Assembly (NCBI GenBank): GCA_030618105.1
Contig: JAUXED010000012.1
Span: forward strand, 1 to 39,296
Direction: 5' to 3'
DNA length: 39,296 nt
Source of the DNA: Bacteroidota bacterium
GTDB lineage: Bacteria; Bacteroidota; Bacteroidia; Bacteroidales; VadinHA17
A program made the translations under genes and the position numbers. Under the pieces are notes generated by a model. The model had not been told where the DNA came from. It searched no databases and saw nothing but the letters and a program-made list of their open reading frames with translations. Positions within the stretch are counted from its first letter, which is position 1; every line of letters starts with the position of its first letter. This document shows positions 32,225 through 39,296 of this stretch, piece by piece.

Positions 32225-32854
32225 TCAGGATGAGAATGAAGATTCAAACAGGGTTCGGTTAACAATTGACCGCCCTAAAGTTATTTCATCTGCGTATTCC
32301 AGATCATCACCAATTGAAACACCTCTTGCAAGTGTGGAAATCTTTACTCCGGAATCTTTAAATTTCCTGTAAAGATAGAAATTGGTGGTATCCCCTTCCA
32401 TAGTTGTCGGTAAAGCAAGTATTATTTCTTTCACCTGTTCTTCATTTTTGATTTTTGTTTCAAGAGTTTTAAGCATAAGGTCCCCTGGCCCGAATCCGTC
32501 AATGGGAGATATAATACAGCCTAGTACGTGGTAGATACCATGATATTGTTGAGTGTTTTCTATTGATAAAACGTCCCGGATATTTTCAACGATACAAATT
32601 GTAGAATGGTCTCGTGAGTGGTTTGCACAAATCTTACAAAGATCTGTATCGGAGATGTTATTACAACTCCGGCAGTATTTTATTTCATTATGCAATTTGA
32701 TAATCGAATCTCCAAAGCTCTGAATCTCGTCTTTGTTTTGCCTTAGCAAGAAAAGAACCAGTCTTAATGCAGTCTTTTTTCCTATACCGGGGAGCTTACT
32801 GAATTCATTTACAGCATTCTCCAGTAGTTTTGAAGAGTATATATGCCCGAGCAT
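32225..32854 (-). CDS. recR: recombination protein RecR
   Basis: This 209-residue protein has the RecR plan: helix-hairpin-helix ([20 protein letters not shown]), a four-Cys zinc finger ([19 protein letters not shown]) and the Toprim domain ([52 protein letters not shown]). With RecO/RecF it loads RecA at gapped DNA. Length and motif spacing are normal. It has its own promoter and is divergent from the symporter gene; the glycosyltransferase gene lies downstream on the same strand. Confidence 0.96.
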   Translation of the reverse strand: MLGHIYSSKLLENAVNEFSKLPGIGKKTALRLVLFLLRQNKDEIQSFGDSIIKLHNEIKYCRSCNNISDTDLCKICANHSRDHSTICIVENIRDVLSIENTQQYHGIYHVLGCIISPIDGFGPGDLMLKTLETKIKNEEQVKEIILALPTTMEGDTTNFYLYRKFKDSGVKISTLARGVSIGDDLEYADEITLGRSIVNRTLFESSFSS

Positions 32855-32879
32855 TATAAATAATTGTCTGTTATTTGTT

Positions 32880-32910
32880 CAAAATTAACTGCAATTTACT
32901 GTTTAAACAA
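32880..32910 (-). promoter_or_regulatory. promoter of recR
   Basis: The minus strand has TTG (32910-32908), a 20-base spacer and TAATTTTG (32887-32880), matching the Bacteroidota consensus. The ATG follows 25 bases after the -7 element. Confidence 0.72.
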
Positions 32911-32994
32911 TCTTTTTTCTTTTTTTTAGATGTTTTTGCTAATCTTGCGTTTCAAACTTTTGCAGGTCAATAAAGCTATTAACTATTTCAGATT

Positions 32995-34446
32995 ATGTCA
33001 CCGGGAGTTATTTTCTCAATCATTGCTGGTTATTTCTTAGTGCTTTTAATTATTTCTTACCTAACTGGGAAGAAAGCTGATAATGCTGCTTTTTTCCTCG
33101 GAAACCGTAAGTCTCCCTGGTATATTGTTGCTTTTGGAATGATTGGTGCAAGTCTGTCTGGTGTTACTTTTATATCGGTCCCCGGATGGGTTGTTGACAG
33201 CCAGTTTTCGTATATGCAGATGGTGATTGGCTATCTTCTCGGCTATCTCGTGGTTGCCAATGTTTTGATGCCTTTATATTATAAGCTGAATCTTATTTCA
33301 ATATATACATATCTTGAATCCAGGTTTGGGTTCTTTTCATATAAAACAGGAGCGGCATTTTTTCTGCTTTCACGGATTATTGGTGCTGCTGTACGGTTGT
33401 TCCTTGTTGCTAATGTTTTACAAATAACTGTTTTCAGCGAGTGGAATGTGCCATTTATTGCTACTGTTGTTATAACTGTTCTGCTGATATGGTTATATAC
33501 CAATAAAGGAGGTATCAGAACAATAATCTGGACTGATAGTCTTCAAACTTTATTCATGCTCCTGGCAGTAGGGTTAAGTGTATATTTTATAAGCCGTTCT
33601 TTAAATCTTGATTTTAGATCAATGGTGAAAACTGTTGCAGATCATTCCCTTTCACGAGTATTATTTTTTGATGATTGGCATGACAAGCGATATTTTCTTA
33701 AACAGTTTTTCAGCGGTGCATTTATAACTATTGTTATGACAGGTCTTGATCAGGATATGATGCAAAAGAACTTAAGCTGTAAGAATATTAAAGAGGCAAA
33801 GAAAAACATGTATTGGTTTAGTATCGTATTAGTACCGGTTAACCTTATATTTATGTCATTGGGAGTACTACTATTTGTATATGCCACTTCGAATGGAATT
33901 GATATACCTGAGCAAACAGATGATCTGTTCCCTCTTATTGCCACTCAGGGTTATTTGCAGCCTGTTGTCACTGTTCTTTTTATTCTTGGTTTGATCGCTG
34001 CAGCTTATTCCAGTGCCGATTCGGCACTTACTTCACTAACTACATCATTTACAGTAGATATTCTTAACACAAAAGGGTTGGTTGAGAATGCTCTGAAAAG
34101 GATCAGGAGGCGTGTTCATATATTAATTTCAGTTATCCTGGTAATTGTTATACTGATCTTTAAGGTTATTAACGATCAAAGCGTTATCAGTGCTATTTTT
34201 ACTGTGGCGGGTTATACTTATGGTCCGTTACTGGGATTATACAGTTTTGGACTTTTTACTAAATTTAAGGTTAAAGATAAACTTGTACCATGGGTAGCGG
34301 TATCTTCTCCCGTTATATGCTATATTCTTAACATATATTCAGAAACCTTATTAGGCGGATACCAGTTTGGTTTTGAATTGCTAATTCTCAATGGGCTAAT
34401 TACTTTCACCGGATTATACCTGATAAAAGAAAAACAAACGAAATAA
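32995..34446 (+). CDS. sodium:solute symporter (SSS family)
   Basis: This 483-residue membrane protein has about 13 hydrophobic segments and the SSS-family pattern: NAAFFLGNRKSPWYIVAFGM in the first loop, GASLSGVTFISVPGWV, a conserved GLIAAAYSSADSALTSLTTSF near residues 334-354, and TDSLQTLFMLLAVG. It uses the Na+ gradient to import a small molecule. The substrate cannot be read; relatives carry sugars, amino acids, nucleosides or sialic acid. Together with NQR and NhaC it fits a cell running a sodium cycle. It is divergent from recR and converges on the acyl-CoA ligase gene. Confidence 0.9.
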   Translation: MSPGVIFSIIAGYFLVLLIISYLTGKKADNAAFFLGNRKSPWYIVAFGMIGASLSGVTFISVPGWVVDSQFSYMQMVIGYLLGYLVVANVLMPLYYKLNLISIYTYLESRFGFFSYKTGAAFFLLSRIIGAAVRLFLVANVLQITVFSEWNVPFIATVVITVLLIWLYTNKGGIRTIIWTDSLQTLFMLLAVGLSVYFISRSLNLDFRSMVKTVADHSLSRVLFFDDWHDKRYFLKQFFSGAFITIVMTGLDQDMMQKNLSCKNIKEAKKNMYWFSIVLVPVNLIFMSLGVLLFVYATSNGIDIPEQTDDLFPLIATQGYLQPVVTVLFILGLIAAAYSSADSALTSLTTSFTVDILNTKGLVENALKRIRRRVHILISVILVIVILIFKVINDQSVISAIFTVAGYTYGPLLGLYSFGLFTKFKVKDKLVPWVAVSSPVICYILNIYSETLLGGYQFGFELLILNGLITFTGLYLIKEKQTK

Positions 34447-34460
34447 AGAAGAAAGTTTCT

Positions 34461-34515
34461 GGTTACTGGGTGCTTGGTGCATTTCCTCATTTCCTCATCA
34501 CCTCATTTCCTCTTC
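34461..34515. repeat. TGGGTGC plus TCATCACC words in a convergent gap
   Basis: GGTTACTGGGTGCTTGGTGC at 34461-34480 repeats the words at 6889-6918; CTCATTTCCTCATCACC words follow to 34515. The gap between the symporter and acyl-CoA ligase stops contains little else. Confidence 0.75.
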
Positions 34516-34533
34516 TTCCCTTTTGTCTTGACA

Positions 34534-36315
34534 CTAGCCTTCATATAAAAAGATTTCTTTAATAATATGCTCGTACTCCTTGTATATGAAGTTTCTCTTA
34601 AGTTTGAGTGTGGGTGATAACTCGCCGGTTCCGGGAGTCCATTCTTTGTAAACAAGCCTGGATCTCTTTATTTGTTCATGAAGAGCCAGGTTTTTGTTGA
34701 TCTCATTCACTTCTTTCTGGTATCTGGCAACTACTTCGGGTATCTGAATCAATTCTTTATTATCGCGGTACTTTACATCATGAATTGAGCACCAGTTATG
34801 CAGGAACTCGAAATTAGGAGATATAAGAGCGCTTGCAAATTTTTCATTTTCTCCGATAACCATAAGCTGTTGGATGAAGAATGATTCCTTAAATTTATTC
34901 TCGATTACTTGTGGGGCAATATATTTACCACTGGAGAGTTTAAATATCTCTTTTTTCCTGTCAGTGATCTTCAGGTACTTATTATCAACCATCATACCGA
35001 TATCACCTGTATGGAACCACCCATCTTCATCAATAACCTCTTTAGTAAGTTCAGGTTTATTATAATAGCCCATCATAACGTTCGGACCTTTACATAGTAT
35101 CTCTCCATCATCAGCAATCTTTACTTCCACATCTTCAATTACCGGACCAACTGTACCAACCATGATTTCATCCTTTGTTAAATTATTAACAGCAATTACG
35201 GGGGAGGTTTCCGTAAGTCCATACCCTTCGATCACACGAATATTGGCAGCCCAAAAAATAGTAGCTAACCTTGGCTGTAGGGCAGCACCACCGGAAACAA
35301 TTAAGCCAATATTGTCACCCAAAACTTCACGCCATTTGCTAAATATGAGTTTATCAGCAATTTTAAGTTTTTGTTTGTAGAACCAGGAGTTCGCTCCGTG
35401 GAGTTTAAATTTCATTCCAAGGTTTACAGCCCAGAAGAAGATTTGCTTTTTAATATAAGGCAGGTCTCTACCTTTCCCGATAATTTTGTCATAAACAGTT
35501 TCAAGGAGCCGCGGAACAGTAGGGAATATTTTAGGTTTTACATCTTTCAGATCGTTTACAATAGTTCCCATATTCTCAGCATAATAAATACTTAATCCTT
35601 TATATTGAAAATGATAGTTAAGCATTCTTTCATAGATATGACACAAGGGGAGAAAACTTAGAGACTTTGATTCCGGTCCGTAAGGATGAACCGTGGAGGA
35701 GGCAATAACATTGCTCATAAGATTAGAGTGACTAAGCATTACCCCTTTAGGGTCGCCGGTGGTTCCTGAAGTATAGATCAGGGTAACCATATCTCCAGGC
35801 TTAATACTATCTTTAATCGTGACAAGTTCATCCCTGTATTTATCAGTATTTTCTTTACCAAGCTCTTTAACTTCAGTCCAGTTTTTTGCTCCTTCAACCT
35901 TATTAATTGTATAAATACCTTCAATACTTGCGGCTTTATCAACAATGGGCTTGATTTTTTCAAACAGGCCTTTATCTGATACAAAGATCAGTTTTGGTTT
36001 TGCATCATCAAGAATAAATTCATACTCCTCCACACCAATAGTTGGATAAATTGGAATATGTATCATTCCTGCCTGGCTGATACCCATGTCAATAAAATTC
36101 CATTCGGGCCGGTTATTAGAGACCATAGCTACTTTATCACCTTTCTTCAGTCCAAGACTTAGAAGTCCGTAACTAACCATAGTTGCAAGTTCAACATAAT
36201 CTTTAGCGCTGTATTTGACCCACTGGTTATTTTCCTTGCCCGCAAGGATGTCATCTTTTTGTGGGTAGTTTTCCAGTAACCTGTCTAAAATGTTAAAAGT
36301 TCGTGTTATTTCCAT
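34534..36315 (-). CDS. long-chain fatty acid-CoA ligase (AMP-forming), copy 1
   Basis: This 593-residue adenylate-forming enzyme has the ATP motif LIYTSGTTGDPKGVMLSH, GYGLTETSPVIAV, GWFHTGDIG and TDRKKEIFKLSSGKYIAPQ, and the late catalytic Lys within SPTLKLKRNFI. It should activate long-chain fatty acids to acyl-CoA through an acyl-adenylate. The type is the large membrane-associated FAA/ACSL-like form common in Bacteroidota. A TATATTTG -7-like element lies about 24 bases upstream without a clear -33 box. The next gene upstream on the same strand is a paralogue, about half identical by eye. Confidence 0.92.
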   Translation of the reverse strand: MEITRTFNILDRLLENYPQKDDILAGKENNQWVKYSAKDYVELATMVSYGLLSLGLKKGDKVAMVSNNRPEWNFIDMGISQAGMIHIPIYPTIGVEEYEFILDDAKPKLIFVSDKGLFEKIKPIVDKAASIEGIYTINKVEGAKNWTEVKELGKENTDKYRDELVTIKDSIKPGDMVTLIYTSGTTGDPKGVMLSHSNLMSNVIASSTVHPYGPESKSLSFLPLCHIYERMLNYHFQYKGLSIYYAENMGTIVNDLKDVKPKIFPTVPRLLETVYDKIIGKGRDLPYIKKQIFFWAVNLGMKFKLHGANSWFYKQKLKIADKLIFSKWREVLGDNIGLIVSGGAALQPRLATIFWAANIRVIEGYGLTETSPVIAVNNLTKDEIMVGTVGPVIEDVEVKIADDGEILCKGPNVMMGYYNKPELTKEVIDEDGWFHTGDIGMMVDNKYLKITDRKKEIFKLSSGKYIAPQVIENKFKESFFIQQLMVIGENEKFASALISPNFEFLHNWCSIHDVKYRDNKELIQIPEVVARYQKEVNEINKNLALHEQIKRSRLVYKEWTPGTGELSPTLKLKRNFIYKEYEHIIKEIFLYEG

Positions 36316-36784
36316 GTTTTTTGTTTTATGTGCGGCTTCAAATATAGATATTTTTATATAAAGTTCGACCAGACCTTATTTAAAGGGATGAATATCTAAT
36401 AGAGAGTGGCGTAAAAGACTGTAGTACTGCGTGTTGCTATTGAATAAAAATGTGAAAGTTTTTCGAACGAAAACTAATTAGTGTCTGTCAATAAAGTCAA
36501 ACATTCTCGAAATAAAGCGCCCACCTACATTCAATCTTCCTTACGGGGCAGGCATATAGAAAATCCCAATTATCAAATAACAAATTACAAATAAATATCA
36601 AATAACAAATTACAAAAATTCAAAAAAAATTAACCGATATATTGTCTGTACTCTTTTCACTTTTTTGAACATTGGGATTTGTAATTTATTTATTATTTGG
36701 TGCTTGTTTTTTGTAATTTTTACTGTTTATTTAAATTTTCGGACTTTATAAACGGGCTCTAATTGGATTGTTATGGCAGAAAAG
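36316..36784. other. intergenic region between two acyl-CoA ligase genes
   Basis: This 469-base gap has no credible gene. It contains a candidate small mobile element (36480-36760) and, inside it, an inverted pair of ACAAATTACAAATAA-type words (36563-36615 and 36671-36720). Confidence 0.7.
36480..36760. mobile_element. candidate MITE-like element with imperfect terminal inverted repeats
   Basis: The left end AGTGTCTGTCAATAAAGTC (36480-36498) pairs with the right end 36742-36760 at 14 of 19 positions, including nine matches around AATAAAGTC. Both ends are flanked by AATT (36476-36479 and 36761-36764), as a 4-bp target duplication would give. The interior also folds back on itself. There is no transposase gene. 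At 281 bases it fits a non-autonomous element, but no second copy is in the window. Confidence 0.4.
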
Positions 36785-38578
36785 CTAATCTCTGTTTTTC
36801 TTTATAGGATTATAGATATTCATAATCAATTCCTTATATTTTTTAAGGATGAAGTGTCTGCGGAGTTTCAGGGTTGGCGAAAGCTCGCCGGTCAGGATAC
36901 TCCATTCCTCGCTGACCAGAATAAACTGTTTGATTTGTTCCGGCATTCCGATAGATTGGTTGGATTTGTTTATTTCTTCCTGAAACCGGTTGATTATGAC
37001 CGGTAGTTGTATAAGCTTTTTTCGGTCAGGGATCTTTATTTTATGAATAGTTTCAAGCCATTTGCTTAACATGTCAAAATTTGGAGATATTATAGCACCG
37101 GCAAACTTTTCTCCTTCACCGATAACTATTACCTGGTTTATCAAATCGGATTCTTTTAACCGGTTTTCAATTACCTGGGGGGCTACATATTTCCCATAAG
37201 AGGTTTTAAACAATTCCTTTTTTCTTCCTGAGATTTTCAGAAAATTCCCGTCCTGTAATTTGCCAATATCGCCGGTATGGAACCATCCATTTTTATCAAG
37301 CACTTTCTTTGTTAGTTCAGGGTTTTTATAATATCCTAACATAACATTTGGTCCTTTACATAGAATTTCGCCGTCGCCTGCAATTTTTATCTGAACACCA
37401 TTAATTACAGGACCAACAGTTCCGATGCGTGATTTATCAAGGGGATAATGATTTAGAGTGATCACTGGAGAGGTTTCAGTTAGTCCGTATCCCTGGAAAA
37501 CCGGAATTCCTGCAGCCCATAATACTTTTTCAACATTTGTTTGTAAAGAAGCACCGCCACACCCAATAAACCGGACTTTTCCACCAAAGGCTTTTCTTAT
37601 TTTGCGAAATACAAGAATACCGGCAACTTTTCTTTTCAACTTATAGGATGCTTTTAGTTTATGGTTATGCGGATATTCCCCGGCAATCTGTAATGACCAG
37701 TCCAGTATTTTTTTCTTAATTCCTTTTAAGTTACTCCTTTGGTTATGCATAGCAAAATACACTTTCTCAAGAAGCCTGGGGACCGTTGTAAATCCATCTG
37801 CTTTGGTCTCACGCAGATTTTCAGGTATGGTTCTGAAGCTTTCAGCATAATAAATTCCTGTTCCGGAATATTGAAACTGGTAATTTGATGTTCTCTCAAA
37901 GATATGACACAAAGGGAGAAAACTCAATACTTTGTGTTTTGGTCCTAAAGGCTGAAGTTTTGAAGAGGCAAGAACATTCGAGATTATATTTCTGTGTGAA
38001 AGCATTACCCCTTTTGGAAATCCTGTTGTTCCTGAAGTATAGAGAAGTGTTGTAAAATCTTCCGGTTTAATACTTTGTTTTATCTCTTTTAGTTTTTCCT
38101 GAAGTTTATTTTTATTCTTTCTTCCCAGTTTTACAATTTCGTACCAGTTATTGATACCTTTTTTCCTGTCAAATGTGTAGATGTCCTTAATTCTATCATC
38201 CTTTCTGATTATGGGATGAATCTTGCTATACAACAATATATCTGAAATAAAAATCAGTTTGATCTCTGCTTCTTTGAATATATATTGGTAATCCATTCTG
38301 CTGATAGTGGGATATACCGGAACATGGACCACACCGATCTGGCTCATCCCCATATCAACAAAATTCCATTCAGGCCGGTTATTTATACTTACAGTTGCAA
38401 TTTTATCACCTTTCCTAAAGCCCATTCCCAGAAGGCCTAAGCTGACTAAATTTACTAATTCAACATATTTTTCTGTACTGAACTTTTTCCAGTTGCTATT
38501 CCTTTTATAGGCAAAGGCATCGTCCCTGGGGTGATTCTCTAACATATGATCTAATATATCGAATATCCGTGTGGGCAT
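36785..38578 (-). CDS. long-chain fatty acid-CoA ligase (AMP-forming), copy 2
   Basis: This 597-residue enzyme shares the domain plan of the neighbouring copy: LLYTSGTTGFPKGVMLSH, GYGLTETSPVITL, GWFHTGDIGKL, SGRKKELFKTSYGKYVAPQ and SPTLKLRRHFI with the catalytic Lys. All catalytic motifs are intact, so both copies should be active; different chain-length preference or regulation is a reasonable guess. The protein is more basic than copy 1. It is the upstream gene of the tandem pair and is divergent from the ChaN-like gene. A repeat- and MITE-bearing gap of over 200 bases between the copies makes a shared transcript uncertain. Confidence 0.92.
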   Translation of the reverse strand: MPTRIFDILDHMLENHPRDDAFAYKRNSNWKKFSTEKYVELVNLVSLGLLGMGFRKGDKIATVSINNRPEWNFVDMGMSQIGVVHVPVYPTISRMDYQYIFKEAEIKLIFISDILLYSKIHPIIRKDDRIKDIYTFDRKKGINNWYEIVKLGRKNKNKLQEKLKEIKQSIKPEDFTTLLYTSGTTGFPKGVMLSHRNIISNVLASSKLQPLGPKHKVLSFLPLCHIFERTSNYQFQYSGTGIYYAESFRTIPENLRETKADGFTTVPRLLEKVYFAMHNQRSNLKGIKKKILDWSLQIAGEYPHNHKLKASYKLKRKVAGILVFRKIRKAFGGKVRFIGCGGASLQTNVEKVLWAAGIPVFQGYGLTETSPVITLNHYPLDKSRIGTVGPVINGVQIKIAGDGEILCKGPNVMLGYYKNPELTKKVLDKNGWFHTGDIGKLQDGNFLKISGRKKELFKTSYGKYVAPQVIENRLKESDLINQVIVIGEGEKFAGAIISPNFDMLSKWLETIHKIKIPDRKKLIQLPVIINRFQEEINKSNQSIGMPEQIKQFILVSEEWSILTGELSPTLKLRRHFILKKYKELIMNIYNPIKKNRD

Positions 38579-38745
38579 ATGCGTTGTTAGTTTGCTTTCT
38601 ATAAATATACAAAAAGTATATCAATTAAATGAATGTTTTTCAAGATAATCCGGTAATACATTTGAAAAGAAATATGAGTAATTTTGAAATTATAAAAAAA
38701 TGATAGTCTTTTGTAAGAACAAATAATAAATAAAATTTTAAATAG

Positions 38746-39296
38746 ATGAAAACAAAAACATTTCTCTTCCTGTTGATAAGTATGACTTTATTGGCTTTTA
38801 AAAGTGACAAACATGCTTTTCGTGTTTTTAATAGTGAAGGTAAACCGGTGAAGTATCAAAAAATGCTTGAAAATCTGGAAGAGGCTGATATTGTTTTTTT
38901 CGGCGAATTACATGATAACCCAATTGCCCATTGGCTTCAATATGAGCTTACCCGTGACTTGTATAATATAGAAGGTGAAGACCTGATTCTGGCAGCAGAA
39001 ATGTTCGAAGCAGATAATCAACTGTTGATGGACGAATACCTGGGTGGACAGATATCAGAAAAAAAATTTGAAGCAGAGATGCGCTTGTGGAACAATTATG
39101 CGACAGATTATAAGCCACTTGTGGTATTTGCAAAAGAGAACAATCTTCGTTTCATAGCTTCCAATATTCCGCGCCGCTATGCTTCAGTTGTTTTTACTAA
39201 AGGATTTGAAGGCCTTGAAGAATTATCTGATGAGGCAAAAACTTATTTCCATCCATTACCTGTTCCATACGACAGTGAGGTTGAATGTTATAAATC
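38746..39296 (+). CDS. ChaN-family (haem-binding/Tiki-like) protein, partial
   Basis: The first 183 codons are in the window. A signal peptide (MKTKTFLFLLISMTLLAF) precedes the family core: DIVFFGELHDNPIAHWLQ with the Glu and His typical of ChaN/Tiki domains, LAAEMFEADNQLLMDEYL, and FIASNIPRRYASVVF. Relatives bind haem or act as metal-dependent peptidases; ChaN is an iron-regulated lipoprotein in some Campylobacter-type bacteria. Here no lipobox Cys is seen. A TAATTTTG element lies at 38679-38686 without a good -33 box. The gene continues beyond the window. Confidence 0.88.
   Translation, partial: MKTKTFLFLLISMTLLAFKSDKHAFRVFNSEGKPVKYQKMLENLEEADIVFFGELHDNPIAHWLQYELTRDLYNIEGEDLILAAEMFEADNQLLMDEYLGGQISEKKFEAEMRLWNNYATDYKPLVVFAKENNLRFIASNIPRRYASVVFTKGFEGLEELSDEAKTYFHPLPVPYDSEVECYK

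Overview
The window is a chromosomal segment from a member of the Bacteroidota, most likely a Bacteroidales/Marinilabiliales-type anaerobe or facultative anaerobe. I base this on the Na+-NQR/ApbE locus, promoters of the Bacteroidota type (TTTG, about 20 bp, TAnnTTTG), weak or absent Shine-Dalgarno sequences, low GC content, the Bacteroidota-type short AMP nucleosidase, and an array of PorE-like proteins (TPR plus PD40 beta-propeller). No rRNA, tRNA, CRISPR or intact insertion sequence was seen. All assignments come from reading motifs, not from database searches.

Layout. (1) 1-1644: the end of nqrF, then apbE, and facing them a small membrane protein that may help NQR maturation. (2) 1736-6820: a compact RiPP-like locus. 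It encodes a PqqD-type recognition protein, an HPr-kinase-like protein, a soluble S26 peptidase-like protein, an ABC exporter and a nucleotidyltransferase. A 52-residue peptide with its own promoter follows; its leader carries a YxxPxI motif like that of lasso precursors. No cyclase, lanthipeptide synthetase or radical SAM enzyme is present. This is the best candidate for an undescribed system. (3) 7009-11803: an NhaC antiporter and a Wza/Wzc-type capsule or exopolysaccharide export pair. (4) 12118-17358: housekeeping genes (YqgE, GmhB-like phosphatase, rhomboid protease, AMP nucleosidase, DNA polymerase III delta, a lone HsdR-N domain protein, a GNAT acetyltransferase).

(5) 17473-29893: six tandem same-strand paralogues, each with a signal peptide, TPRs and a PD40 propeller. 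Their C-terminal modules differ: SPOR, none, SPOR, OmpA, OmpA, and a helical-repeat region with a membrane anchor. Two members are near-identical copies that differ mainly in the anchor module, so the array shows module exchange in progress. (6) 30105-39296: a glycosyltransferase fused to a sugar-transferase-like half, RecR, a sodium:solute symporter, two tandem long-chain acyl-CoA ligases and the start of a ChaN-like protein.

The intergenic DNA is unusual. At least ten families of short 'word' repeats sit at gene ends and often supply the stop codon. One 9-bp family (GGGATAGAG) forms G-quadruplex-type arrays at the 3' ends of four genes, always G-rich on the sense strand. All five convergent gene gaps carry either this family or a second G-rich family (TGGGTGC).
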